From: an uncultured Lachnospira sp.
Lineage (GTDB): Bacteria > Bacillota > Clostridia > Lachnospirales > Lachnospiraceae
Assembly: GCA_934359185.1 (NCBI GenBank)
Contig: CAKRLE010000001.1
Location: 248,001-312,000, forward strand
Direction: 5' to 3'
DNA length: 64,000 nt
The position numbers and the translations under genes were made by a program. The notes beneath the pieces are model-generated. The model had not been told where the DNA came from and made no database searches. It worked only from the letters and a program-made list of their open reading frames with translations. Below are positions 9,683 to 18,095 of this stretch, one piece after another. The number at the start of each line of letters is the position of its first letter. Position 1 is the first letter of the stretch.

Positions 9683-10419
9683 TATTTATCCTCCGTAACT
9701 CCACCAAATCTTCGTTCACGTCTGTTATATTTTTCAAATGCTTTAATCATCTCTTCACGATTAAAATCTGGCCACAGCGTTTCTGTAAAATAAAACTCGG
9801 TATACGCAAGCTGCCATGGCAGATAATTAGATAATCTCTGCTCACCACTGCTTCTTATCAGCAGATCAGGATCTGGCAGTTCCCATGTGTCAAGATTGTC
9901 ATTAATTGTCTTTTCTGTTATATCTTCTGCTTTAAGTTCACCTCTTGCAACCTTGTCAGCAATCTTTTTAACAGCTCTTGTAATTTCATCTCTCCCACCA
10001 TAATTAATCGCTATGGTAAAATTAAGTCCAGTATTATTCTTTGTCTTTTCTTCAAGATTTATAATACTCTCAATAATATCCTCACTTAACTCTTCTCTTC
10101 TTCCTATAACACGGCATCTGACATTATTTTTCATGGATTTCTTAACACAATCCTTTAAATAACGTCTCAAGATATTCATAAGTGTAGAGACCTCGTCCTC
10201 TGATCTTTTCCAATTCTCTGTTGAAAATGCATAAACCGTAAAATAATTCACGCCTAAGTCATCCACAATACTAAGCATATCCTCAACAACCTGGCTTCCT
10301 ACTTTATGTCCATATGTTCTTGGCATATGTCTTTTCTTAGCCCATCTTCCATTACCATCTAATATGACAGCAACATGCGATGGTATCTTTAAATCTAACG
10401 ATTCATTATAATAATCCAC
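9682..10419 (-). CDS. uppS: undecaprenyl diphosphate synthase (cis-prenyltransferase)
   Basis: UppS condenses isopentenyl diphosphate onto farnesyl diphosphate to give the C55 lipid carrier for cell-wall glycans. The catalytic Asp is residue 21 in ILDGNGRWAKKR, followed by GHKVG. Further family motifs are VYAFSTENWKR, INYGGRDEI, the substrate-binding LIRSSGEQRLSNYLPWQ and FTETLWPDF. The 245-residue length is normal. The start is GTG with AGGTG upstream. A hairpin lies just upstream, between frr and uppS. Confidence 0.97.
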   Translation of the reverse strand: MDYYNESLDLKIPSHVAVILDGNGRWAKKRHMPRTYGHKVGSQVVEDMLSIVDDLGVNYFTVYAFSTENWKRSEDEVSTLMNILRRYLKDCVKKSMKNNVRCRVIGRREELSEDIIESIINLEEKTKNNTGLNFTIAINYGGRDEITRAVKKIADKVARGELKAEDITEKTINDNLDTWELPDPDLLIRSSGEQRLSNYLPWQLAYTEFYFTETLWPDFNREEMIKAFEKYNRRERRFGGVTEDK

Positions 10420-10463
10420 AGGGAATCACCTCATTTCTAATGAATTTCTGATAATTAAAATAA

Positions 10464-10508
10464 AATCCGGGAAAATTGACTATATAATAATCAAAATCCC
10501 ACGGATTT
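10464..10508 (-). terminator. imperfect hairpin between frr and uppS
   Basis: Minus-strand AAATCCG-TGGGA ... TTCCC-GGATTT forms a stem interrupted by a bulge, followed by TATTTTAATT. It could act as a partial terminator or as an RNA stability element that lowers expression of uppS and later genes relative to frr. No separate convincing promoter for uppS was found, so full termination is unlikely. Confidence 0.35.
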
Positions 10509-10531
10509 ATGTATTCATGACAGTCTCATGA

Positions 10532-11083
10532 TTAAACAGTAAGTATCTCCTTAGTCTTGTCTTCGATAGCCTTATCTACTAACGCAACATACTTATCTGT
10601 AATCTTCTGGACTTCATCTTCTGCATTAGATAATTCATCATCTGAAAGCTCACCCGCTTTATTAGCTTTCTTAAATGTATCATTAGCATCTCTTCTCACA
10701 TTACGGATAGCTACTTTAGCGTTATCACCTTTCTTCTTAACATCCTTTGCAAGTTCTTTTCTTCTGTCCTCAGTAAGTTCTGGGAACACAAGTCTTATAA
10801 CCTTACCATCATTGTTAGGTGTAATACCAAGGTCTGATACGAGAATTGCCTTCTCAATATCCTTGATAAGGCTGCTCTCCCAAGGCTGAATCTGAATCAT
10901 TCTGGCCTCTGGAACTGATATATTAGCAACCTGCTGTAATGATGTAGGTGTTCCATAATAATCCACTCTGATTTTATCGAGTATATGTGGATTAGCTCTT
11001 CCAGCTCTTATAGAACTAAATTCCTCATTTAATGCATCAAGTGATTTGCTCATCTTCTCTTCATATACTTTAACATCGCTCAT
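10532..11083 (-). CDS. frr: ribosome recycling factor
   Basis: RRF with EF-G splits the post-termination ribosome. The 183-residue protein has the expected L shape in sequence: the long-helix segment ALNEEFSSIRAGRANPHILDKI, the hinge and second domain (YYGTPTSLQQVANISVPEARM), and the return helices with IRNVRRDANDTFKK. The ATG at 11083 has GGAGG nine bases upstream; an in-frame ATG six codons earlier would overlap the SD. It follows pyrH by about 20 bases, as in most Firmicutes. Confidence 0.98.
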   Translation of the reverse strand: MSDVKVYEEKMSKSLDALNEEFSSIRAGRANPHILDKIRVDYYGTPTSLQQVANISVPEARMIQIQPWESSLIKDIEKAILVSDLGITPNNDGKVIRLVFPELTEDRRKELAKDVKKKGDNAKVAIRNVRRDANDTFKKANKAGELSDDELSNAEDEVQKITDKYVALVDKAIEDKTKEILTV

Positions 11084-11102
11084 AAATATTATATCCTCCA
11101 AA

Positions 11103-11810
11103 TTATTCTACAGTAACAATTGTACCATTAAATCTGCCTGTCATGGCATTCAATATGCTGTCTTTCTCATTAAGACCAAATATCATAAGTGGCATCTTGT
11201 TCTCCATGCACATAACAGATGCTGTCATATCAATAACTCCAAGCTTCTTATCTACCACTTCCTGTATTGGAAGCTTGTCATACTTCTTAGCCTGAGGGTT
11301 AATCTTAGGATCACTGTCATATACACCATCTATAGCCTTTGCTAATAATATAGCATCTGCATCAAGCTCTATGGCACGAAGAACAATTCCTGTATCTGTC
11401 GAAAAATATGGATGTCCTGTACCACCAGCAAAAAAGACTACCATGCCCTTACCAAAGTACTTATTAGCCCTGTCCTTTGAAAACAGCTTAGTCATGCTTC
11501 CACATTCAAAAGGGGTAAGTATATTAGTCATAAGACCACACGAACGGAAAATCTCTGATACATATATACAGTTCATAATTGTAGCAAGCATACCTATCTG
11601 GTCAGCTTTAGTTCTGTCTATATTATCGTTAGAACGACCTCTCCAATAGTTGCCTCCACCTATAACTATACCTACATCTATACCTTTATCAACTATCTGC
11701 TTAACCTGTCTGGCAATATCACTGATAAGTTCATCATCATAGCCTGACTTCTTATCCCCTGATAAAGCCTCGCCACTAAGTTTTAAAATAACTCTCTTTA
11801 ATTCTTTCAC
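11103..11810 (-). CDS. pyrH: UMP kinase
   Basis: PyrH phosphorylates UMP to UDP with ATP and belongs to the amino-acid kinase family; it is usually hexameric and GTP-activated. It begins RVILKLSGEAL, with the glycine-rich GIVIGGGNYWRGR, the UMP-site region DQIGMLATIMN and the C-terminal SVMCMENKMPLMIFGL. I place the start at a GTG (11810): GAGG lies upstream, the product (235 residues) matches the family, and it begins 16 bases after the bactofilin stop. A longer frame to 11897 would overlap the bactofilin gene and adds unrelated residues. Confidence 0.96.
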   Translation of the reverse strand: MKELKRVILKLSGEALSGDKKSGYDDELISDIARQVKQIVDKGIDVGIVIGGGNYWRGRSNDNIDRTKADQIGMLATIMNCIYVSEIFRSCGLMTNILTPFECGSMTKLFSKDRANKYFGKGMVVFFAGGTGHPYFSTDTGIVLRAIELDADAILLAKAIDGVYDSDPKINPQAKKYDKLPIQEVVDKKLGVIDMTASVMCMENKMPLMIFGLNEKDSILNAMTGRFNGTIVTVE

Positions 11811-11826
11811 GTCAGTATCCTCACTA

Positions 11827-12546
11827 TTATTTTGTCGAAGCAAAACCAAATAAATCCGTTGTGTTAATCTCTGCATAACACTGTGAACATCTACCATCTA
11901 TAGCAGCGCCATTATTAATCTGAACTGTCTTAGACTTGATATCTCCAACAATTACAGCAGTTGAATCAACAACAACTGGACCATGAACATCAATATCGCC
12001 TTTAACAGCTCCAGCTATAACTGCGGATGTACCTGATACATTACCAACGATTACGGTACCCTGTCCAATTTTGACAGATCCTATGGCATTAATATTGCCC
12101 TCAATCTTAGCATTATTAGCAAATATCTCCTTTGCAGATGAATCACCAACTACGCGTCCACTGACTGTAAGCTTTCCCTTACATGAAACATTTCCATTGA
12201 CAGTTCCAAGTAAATCTATTGAGCCATTAGAATCAAGATTGCCTGTAACACAAAGACCTGCTGTAATGATTGCAACCTCATCACTCTCAGCCTCATCATC
12301 CATAGCTGCTGACGCATCTGAAACACCATTATCCTTCTTAACACTGTCATAAGCTGGCTCTTTATCATCTATTCCAGCTGCAATATCAGCTGCAATCTTT
12401 GCAAGTTCCGGATCAGCCTGTGTTTCTTCTGAATCAAGAGTATTAACCATCAATTCTTCATCATTAACTTTGTCAGATGCTTTAACATCATCTAATTCAT
12501 TGGCTGTCTCATTCAAATCGTCTTTAAAATCTTTAAAAAATCCCAT
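11827..12546 (-). CDS. bactofilin family cytoskeletal protein
   Basis: The 239-residue protein has a disordered, acidic N-terminal third (1-85) and a bactofilin (DUF583) core from about 90 to 225. There, short beta strands repeat every 17-20 residues (for example GNLDSNGSIDLLGTVNGNVSC, KGKLTVSGRVVGDS, KIEGNINAIGSVKIGQG), the pattern of a right-handed beta helix that polymerises without nucleotide. Bactofilins in other bacteria organise cell-wall or polar structures and can affect motility. The longer-than-usual N-terminal tail is notable. It has its own extended -10 promoter just after the tsf terminator and leads the pyrH operon. A role here is not evident. Confidence 0.88.
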   Translation of the reverse strand: MGFFKDFKDDLNETANELDDVKASDKVNDEELMVNTLDSEETQADPELAKIAADIAAGIDDKEPAYDSVKKDNGVSDASAAMDDEAESDEVAIITAGLCVTGNLDSNGSIDLLGTVNGNVSCKGKLTVSGRVVGDSSAKEIFANNAKIEGNINAIGSVKIGQGTVIVGNVSGTSAVIAGAVKGDIDVHGPVVVDSTAVIVGDIKSKTVQINNGAAIDGRCSQCYAEINTTDLFGFASTK

Positions 12547-12579
12547 TAGATTCTCCTCCGTAGGTCACAATTTGATTTA

Positions 12580-12588
12580 ATTATATCA
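12580..12588 (-). promoter_or_regulatory. extended -10 promoter of the bactofilin-pyrH operon
   Basis: Minus-strand TGATATAAT (12588-12580) is a perfect extended -10 element (TGnTATAAT). The -35 position holds only TTCATT, a poor match, which is typical when an extended -10 is present. It lies about 35 bases before the bactofilin ATG and downstream of the tsf terminator, so the operon bactofilin-pyrH-frr-uppS-cdsA-dxr-rseP-ispG-polC can be expressed independently of rpsB-tsf. Confidence 0.65.
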
Positions 12589-12617
12589 TAACAAAATAAA
12601 TAAATGAAGTAGTTTTA

Positions 12618-12657
12618 CAAAAAAGTCCCCACAGGCATTATCAAATACCCATGGGGA
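12618..12657 (-). terminator. rho-independent terminator of rpsB-tsf
   Basis: Minus-strand ATCCCCA ... TGGGGA with inner GGGTA/TAATGCC pairing is followed by CTTTTTT. It lies about 35 bases past the tsf stop codon. Confidence 0.85.
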
Positions 12658-12690
12658 TAACTAATACATATTAATATATCAGATTAAATA

Positions 12691-13617
12691 TTAGCCTAAC
12701 TGAGCTGCAACTTCTGCTGCAAAGTCTTCGTTCTTCTTCTCAAGACCTTCGCCTGTCTCAAAACGAACAAATCCCTTAATCTTGATATCAGCATTGTTAG
12801 CCTTAGCAACAGATGCAACATAAGCTGCTACTGACTGCTTGCCATCCTCAGCCTTAACATAAACCTGATCAAGAAGACAGATTTCCTTAAGTTCCTTAGA
12901 AATACGTCCCTTAACCATACCCTCGATAATCTTATCGTTGGCATCTGGCTTCTCATTCTTAGCAGCTGCTGTAAGGATTTCTGTCTCCTTAGCAATGTAA
13001 TCAGCATCTACTTCATCTCTGTTAGTATATATTGGCTTAAGAGCTGCTGCCTGCATAGCTACGTTCTTTGCCATCTCTTCGATATCAGCGTTAACTACAT
13101 TAGTTTCAACATCAACTAATACACCAATCTTACCACCCATATGAATGTAAGAAGCGATGAAACCATTCTCTGCATTAAGCTGTGCAAATCTTCTGATCTT
13201 TAAGTTCTCACCGATAATAGCAACCTGGCTTGCAAGCTCGTCTGCTACTGTCTTAGATGGATTCTTTGCCCACTTCTCTGCTAAGAAAGCATCGATATCT
13301 GCTGCTGTTGTGTTAAGTGCCTGAGCTACTACATCATCAACATATGCATTGAAATCTGCATTCTTTGCTACGAAGTCTGTCTCTGAGTTAACTTCTACGA
13401 TTGCTGCTTTCTTTCCGTCAACAAGAGTCTTAACAATACCCTCTGCTGCAATTCTGCCAGCCTTCTTAGCTGCCTTAGCCATACCGTTCTCTCTTAAGAA
13501 CTCTACAGCCTTATCCATATCGCCGTCTGTAGCTGCAAGAGCCTTCTTGCAATCCATCATACCAGCGCCAGTCATTTCTCTTAATTCTTTTACCATTCCC
13601 GCTGTAACTGCTGCCAT
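12691..13617 (-). CDS. tsf: translation elongation factor Ts
   Basis: EF-Ts exchanges GDP for GTP on EF-Tu. The N-terminal UBA-like helix domain carries VKELREMTGAGMMDCKKAL, and the EF-Tu-contact motif TDFVAKN is in the core (about residues 78-84). The rest is the two-subdomain EF_TS core, 308 residues in all, standard for Firmicutes. It starts ATG with GGAGG upstream and follows rpsB by about 38 bases; the pair ends in a terminator. Confidence 0.98.
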   Translation of the reverse strand: MAAVTAGMVKELREMTGAGMMDCKKALAATDGDMDKAVEFLRENGMAKAAKKAGRIAAEGIVKTLVDGKKAAIVEVNSETDFVAKNADFNAYVDDVVAQALNTTAADIDAFLAEKWAKNPSKTVADELASQVAIIGENLKIRRFAQLNAENGFIASYIHMGGKIGVLVDVETNVVNADIEEMAKNVAMQAAALKPIYTNRDEVDADYIAKETEILTAAAKNEKPDANDKIIEGMVKGRISKELKEICLLDQVYVKAEDGKQSVAAYVASVAKANNADIKIKGFVRFETGEGLEKKNEDFAAEVAAQLG

Positions 13618-13655
13618 TATATAAATCCTCCAAATATATTTACTTTATATAGTAA

Positions 13656-14390
13656 TTATGCCTCTTCTACTGCTTCCTCAACATCAGCTTCTGCTGAAAC
13701 TGCCTCTGCACCCTGATTAGCCTCGATAACTGCGTCAGCCATCTTAGCAACGATTAACTTAACAGCTCTGATTGCATCATCATTACCTGGAATTACATAA
13801 TCAAGCTCGTCTGGATCACAGTTAGTATCTGCAATACCGATAAGCTGGATACCAAGTGCATGAGCTTCCTGAACACAGATTCTTTCCTTCTTAGGATCTA
13901 CGATAAAGATAGCATCTGGGATTCTCTTCATTTCCTTGATACCGCCAAGGTTCTTCTGAAGCTTCTCTAATTCTTTCTTTAAGCCGATAACTTCTTTCTT
14001 AGGAAGAACATCAAATGTTCCATCTTCCTGCATTGTCTCTATCTCTTTAAGTCTGTTGATTCTGCTCTGGATAGTCTTAAAGTTAGTAAGCATACCACCT
14101 AACCATCTCTCGTTAACGTAGTACATACCGCAACGCTCTGCCTCTGTTGCAATAGCTTCCTGAGCCTGCTTCTTAGTACCTACAAAAAGGATTGTACCAC
14201 CATCAGCAACGATATCTGAGATAGCATTGTAAGCTTCGTCAACCTTGCCTACTGACTTCTGTAAGTCAATAATATGGATACCATTTCTCTCTGTGTAGAT
14301 GTACTCAGCCATCTTAGGATTCCATCTTCTTGTCTGGTGTCCGAAATGTACACCTGCCTCAAGTAACTGTTTCATTGAAATAACGCTCAT
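13656..14390 (-). CDS. rpsB: 30S ribosomal protein S2
   Basis: Ribosomal protein S2 is the universal small-subunit protein that binds 16S rRNA near S1. It begins [27 protein letters not shown] and has [13 protein letters not shown], the coiled-coil region and [17 protein letters not shown]. At 244 residues with an acidic tail it is normal. The ATG at 14390 has GGAGG eight bases upstream; the upstream in-frame codons (to 14495) are leader sequence, not S2. Transcription should come from the strong promoter at 14505-14533. Confidence 0.98.
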   Translation of the reverse strand: MSVISMKQLLEAGVHFGHQTRRWNPKMAEYIYTERNGIHIIDLQKSVGKVDEAYNAISDIVADGGTILFVGTKKQAQEAIATEAERCGMYYVNERWLGGMLTNFKTIQSRINRLKEIETMQEDGTFDVLPKKEVIGLKKELEKLQKNLGGIKEMKRIPDAIFIVDPKKERICVQEAHALGIQLIGIADTNCDPDELDYVIPGNDDAIRAVKLIVAKMADAVIEANQGAEAVSAEADVEEAVEEA

Positions 14391-14504
14391 TTTAATACCT
14401 CCATTGGTTAAATAATCTTTTGCAGACTTCATCTCTGACAGCCACCGAAGCGTCATCCGGCACCAGCCGCCAAATCCACCTGCATGTTTTTTCACACGCT
14501 GACA

Positions 14505-14533
14505 ATTATATCAGCATGCACAATATAAATCAA
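14505..14533 (-). promoter_or_regulatory. strong sigma-A promoter of rpsB-tsf
   Basis: Minus strand: -35 TTGATT (14533-14528), exactly 17 bases, then a perfect -10 TATAAT (14510-14505). Transcription should start near 14498, giving a leader of about 105 bases before rpsB, enough for S2 autoregulation, though I did not identify a defined fold. It lies just past the last gene of the fla/che cluster, so rpsB-tsf need not rely on flagellar transcription. Confidence 0.8.
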
Positions 14534-14557
14534 GAAAAATTTTAATTATTTATCTTT

Positions 14558-15058
14558 TTATTTTCTTGATATTGTCTGACATATAAACTCATAATCTGAC
14601 CCCTTAGGAATTGAATAAACTCCCTCCTGAATCTTAGTACCATATCCGGAAGATATAAGATACTGGACAAAATCACTCTTATCTGTTATCAATCCAGCAT
14701 CATACAAGATATCCGCTGCCTGGGTTCCATAATATACATTCTTTATAACAACTGTAACTTCACTGTTATCTGATGGAGCTGCTGTTGTTGGCAAATCTGC
14801 AATTGTAGTACTCTGTTCTGTCTTATTAGTAACAGGTTCTGTTACACTCTCTGTAATATTTTCAGATGATGCTTCTGTTGTCTGCTGCCTGTCAAATGCT
14901 ATAACTGAGCCGCTTCCTGATGTAGGTTCCTGCTGACTTAGCGAACCAACAGCAGAATTTTTATCTGAAGCACTGCCAACATTATTAGATACTGTAAGAA
15001 TGATTGTCGTCATTATAAGTCCAATTCCCAGACCTCTTAAATAATATTTTAAATTCAT
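14558..15058 (-). CDS. MltG/YceG-like N-terminal domain protein (no catalytic domain)
   Basis: This 166-residue protein has one N-terminal membrane segment (about residues 7-25), a Ser/Thr/Gln-rich linker (about 30-100) and a C-terminal domain (about 100-165). The domain carries ILYDAGLITDKSDFVQYL and EGVYSIPKGSDYEFICQTI, the pattern of the LysM-like subdomain at the start of the transglycosylase MltG (YceG). The catalytic part of MltG is absent. It is the last gene before rpsB. The ATG at 15058 follows GGAG by eight bases and begins 14 bases after the DUF6115 gene. Function unknown; possibly binding to peptidoglycan or regulating it near the flagellum. Confidence 0.7.
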   Translation of the reverse strand: MNLKYYLRGLGIGLIMTTIILTVSNNVGSASDKNSAVGSLSQQEPTSGSGSVIAFDRQQTTEASSENITESVTEPVTNKTEQSTTIADLPTTAAPSDNSEVTVVIKNVYYGTQAADILYDAGLITDKSDFVQYLISSGYGTKIQEGVYSIPKGSDYEFICQTISRK

Positions 15059-15071
15059 ACCAATACTCCAA

Positions 15072-16088
15072 TCAATCAGAACTATTACTGTTATGTAAGT
15101 CAACAATGAGCTTAACTTCGCCAAGCGCTATATTAAGGACTTTAGCAATCTCTTTATTACCTATGCCCTGTCTGCTGAGTTCAACTATTCTCTCATTATT
15201 AGTCATATTCTCATCAAATCCCGCAACTATATCTTCTGCCTTTGGAGCTGCCGCCATCTTTACAAGCTCTCCTGCCTGGTTAGCAGGTTTCTTTGATGCA
15301 GTTTTTCTTGATTTAGTGGCTGTTTTTGCTGTTTCTTTAACTGTATCTTTAGTGGTTGTTTTTGAAACATTCTTAGTTGTCCTGGCTGGCTTGCCATCTG
15401 ATTCTGATTTAACCTTCTTCTCCTTCTCATCATCTTCTTTAGCCTGCTTTGTTTTAGATGCAGACTTGACAATTTCTATAAGACGCTCTTTAGCCAAATC
15501 CTTGCTTCCTTCAAGAGCCTTATATCCATAATCATTATTACCATCTGATGTTTTATTAATATTATTATACAGACTGCTGTCTATCTGATTGTTAAGCCCT
15601 GTATTATTCTTAGCAACCGTCTGGTCTTCCTGTTGTTTTACAACATCACCGGTATCCTCTGCTGGCTTTGAAGCCTGTCCACTAAGTTGTTGTGAAGCAA
15701 TTCTGTTAACTTCCTTCTTTGCAATGTTAACATCTTTAACTGTATTCTTAACTTCCTTCGCCTTTTCATTGAGCATATCATATAAAAATACTGTTTCATT
15801 ATGATTACGATTGATTTCATTCATTATTGTTTCAGCATAATCATTAAGTTCAAGTATCTTTGTATTAGATATCTTATCCATCTTAGCTTCTGTACGCTCT
15901 GATAAATCCTCAATCTTATCCTGGATTATATTATCAACCTGTTCTTTGATTTTGGTCTTATCTTCTTCTGACAGTTCAGCATCATGTATAACGACACTCT
16001 CTTTATCTTCACTTTTATTTCCTACAAAATAACTGACAATAAATACACCAACACCACCAACAAGTAAAATAATCTCAACGATATTCAT
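15072..16088 (-). CDS. DUF6115-like membrane-anchored coiled-coil protein
   Basis: The 338-residue protein has one N-terminal membrane segment (about 5-22), then a long charged, coiled-coil-rich region (about 35-130), then a Lys/Thr/Ala-rich low-complexity stretch (about 200-270). It ends in a small helix-turn-helix-like motif, ERIVELSRQGIGNKEIAKVLNIALGEVKLIVDL. That last motif is what I recall as DUF6115, found at the end of clostridial flagellar clusters. The ATG has AGAGG upstream. Its place between fapA and rpsB suggests a motility-related role, but no activity is known. Confidence 0.7.
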   Translation of the reverse strand: MNIVEIILLVGGVGVFIVSYFVGNKSEDKESVVIHDAELSEEDKTKIKEQVDNIIQDKIEDLSERTEAKMDKISNTKILELNDYAETIMNEINRNHNETVFLYDMLNEKAKEVKNTVKDVNIAKKEVNRIASQQLSGQASKPAEDTGDVVKQQEDQTVAKNNTGLNNQIDSSLYNNINKTSDGNNDYGYKALEGSKDLAKERLIEIVKSASKTKQAKEDDEKEKKVKSESDGKPARTTKNVSKTTTKDTVKETAKTATKSRKTASKKPANQAGELVKMAAAPKAEDIVAGFDENMTNNERIVELSRQGIGNKEIAKVLNIALGEVKLIVDLHNSNSSD

Positions 16089-16108
16089 CGCAATTCCTCT
16101 TTCTGAAA

Positions 16109-16426
16109 TTATATTTTAATATCAAATCCACCATTATCAAATGATTTTAACCGGACAATTCCATCATCTTTATTCTTTTTCTGCTTATGATTATTATCAT
16201 TTCCATGATATTCATTATTGCTTTTATCTCTGGCATCATATTTCTGAGACTGGTTATCAACATCATCTTTCTGGTTAACCTGTTCTGCCTTAGTCTCAAC
16301 TTCTTTTTGTTCATGATTAATGATCGCTGCCTGTTCCTGCATAGGTCTTGCATTCTCAGTCTGTCTTATGTGTGATACCTCATTAATCTGCTGCAGCATT
16401 AACATATCCACAGGTCTTACACTCAT
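16109..16426 (-). CDS. hypothetical hydrophilic protein of the flagellar cluster
   Basis: A 105-residue protein with no membrane segment or recognisable domain. It is rich in Gln, Asn, Asp, Lys and Glu, starts MSVRPVDMLMLQQINEVSHI and becomes highly charged in the C-terminal half (QKKNKDDGIVRLKSF). The start is well supported by GGAGG seven bases upstream. It lies between fapA and the DUF6115 gene with short gaps, so it is probably co-transcribed. Likely disordered; function unknown. Confidence 0.65.
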   Translation of the reverse strand: MSVRPVDMLMLQQINEVSHIRQTENARPMQEQAAIINHEQKEVETKAEQVNQKDDVDNQSQKYDARDKSNNEYHGNDNNHKQKKNKDDGIVRLKSFDNGGFDIKI

Positions 16427-16459
16427 AATAGCCTCCAGTTTATATAAACTATATCAAAT

Positions 16460-18067
16460 CTACATAGAAAGTAGTTTTATCTCAGAACGTTCTTTCATGA
16501 ACTGGCAAAAAGTATATTTTTCTTTAATAAAGTAACTCTGCTCTCCAAAAACAAGTTTGACACCGACATATATATTGCCTTCAACCTTAACCCTTGCATT
16601 TACATCTTCCTCAAGCTGGTTTCTTAATTCCTCAAGCTCCGCTTTTTCATCTGCAAGTTCCTTTTCCAGCAGGATAAGGTTTCTCATTGTTTTCTGCTGA
16701 AGTTCTTTCTTATCAGGAGACAGTGTGCCATCAATCTCCTGTTTTTTTCTTAATGCATCCATAATCTGGCTAAGCTGTATTTTATTAGAACCAAGCTTTA
16801 ACAGATCAGCTTTAATCTCGTCAACTCTCCTCTTTGCTGATGGGTCAACACCTACACCTACAACTGTATTAGTTCCCATCTCATTGCCAATATTCTTGGC
16901 ACGTACAAGAACTACAGATTTGACATCTCCGCCAACTATAAGACCATTTTTACCAGCAGCAGTTATGCTGCCTTTGGCATTAACCTTGCTATGCAGTATT
17001 GAATCCGTCTCAAGCTTACCACCAACTTCGACAAGCTGTGCACTTTCAAGAAACTTGGAAACCAGATTTCCGCCAGCCTTAATAACAGCTTTGTTCATTC
17101 CCTGAACTCCTCTGTTAAGTGTTATATTACCACCCGCTATAAGCGTTGCACCTTCAACTATGCCACTGACTGTTATATCCTCTGATGCTTTCACAGAAAA
17201 TCCTGCAAGGACATTACCTTTAACCATAACACTTCCATCATAATTAATATCACCAGTTGATGCATCTACATCTACAAGTTCCAATACATTAGATACAAAT
17301 ACTTTATCGCCTTCCAGCTGTACATGTCCACTGACATTAGTTATAAGACTATGCCCATCCTCAGATATTGTAAGATTTTTTCCATATCTGAAAAGAACCC
17401 TTTTAACCTTTCTAGGCAGCACTGAACGTCCAAGCACATCTGTGCCGGGAGTTCCTCTGTCCTCTGGAATAATGGTTGCTACAACATCACCTTTAACAAC
17501 ATGATTAACATTCTCAAGTGTATGGAAATCAACCGTACCATCATCATTCATCTTTGGTGTCGGCTTAAGATTAACATTAAAATTATATGTTATAACACCA
17601 TCATGCCCTTCTACAGGTGCAATTCCTGCGGCTATTACTTTTGATTCAAAGTAATCATTATCCTCCACAAATGATTTAATCACAGACTCATCTATACCTG
17701 TTGTAACCCCAAGATTTGCCAGATCTCTTTTTATTTCGTCAACAGACAGCTGTGTTGTCCCAACAAATCCTGGATAAAAAACAGCCTCGACTGACATACC
17801 ATCACGGCTTATCCTGTAATCGCCATATTCACTTACTGCAATAGGTTTCTCAGAAGATACTTTAACACATGTATTTTCTACACAACCTTTCTTAAACGCT
17901 TCACTCAAAGCTGCCATGTCACACTCTGATATACGCTTTGAATCCACATAATATACTGCCTCTGCAACTTCTGCAGGCTTATTGCCGTCAACCGGTGGAT
18001 ATACATTAACATATAATCCATCATCCTTGATTTCGAACTGAAAATACCCTCTTTTACACCTTCTCAT
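16460..18067 (-). CDS. fapA: FapA (DUF342) polymerisation-type protein
   Basis: A DUF342 protein of about 535 residues, the gene usually found beside fliA in clostridial flagellar clusters. The N-terminal region binds an unknown partner. The central part (about 245-400) is a right-handed beta-helix with repeats such as GDINYDGSVMVKGNVLAGFSV and VEGATLIAGGNITLNRGVQG. The C terminus has a coiled coil (RNLILLEKELADEKAELEELR) and a final beta segment. In Vibrio FapA influences FlhG/flagellation and glucose signalling; its role in Clostridia is unproven. I prefer the ATG at 18067 (GAGGG seven bases upstream) over an ATG at 18079 that lacks an SD. Confidence 0.85.
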   Translation of the reverse strand: MRRCKRGYFQFEIKDDGLYVNVYPPVDGNKPAEVAEAVYYVDSKRISECDMAALSEAFKKGCVENTCVKVSSEKPIAVSEYGDYRISRDGMSVEAVFYPGFVGTTQLSVDEIKRDLANLGVTTGIDESVIKSFVEDNDYFESKVIAAGIAPVEGHDGVITYNFNVNLKPTPKMNDDGTVDFHTLENVNHVVKGDVVATIIPEDRGTPGTDVLGRSVLPRKVKRVLFRYGKNLTISEDGHSLITNVSGHVQLEGDKVFVSNVLELVDVDASTGDINYDGSVMVKGNVLAGFSVKASEDITVSGIVEGATLIAGGNITLNRGVQGMNKAVIKAGGNLVSKFLESAQLVEVGGKLETDSILHSKVNAKGSITAAGKNGLIVGGDVKSVVLVRAKNIGNEMGTNTVVGVGVDPSAKRRVDEIKADLLKLGSNKIQLSQIMDALRKKQEIDGTLSPDKKELQQKTMRNLILLEKELADEKAELEELRNQLEEDVNARVKVEGNIYVGVKLVFGEQSYFIKEKYTFCQFMKERSEIKLLSM

Positions 18068-18095
18068 GCCAACCCTCATTTCTTATAATGCGATA

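Noticed and set aside
11811..11897. Longer N terminus for pyrH starting at 11897
   Set aside because: It would overlap the end of the bactofilin gene and adds residues not seen in UMP kinases; GTG at 11810 has a good SD.
14391..14495. N-terminal extension of rpsB to 14495
   Set aside because: This stretch is the untranslated leader downstream of the promoter; S2 starts at 14390 with a strong SD.
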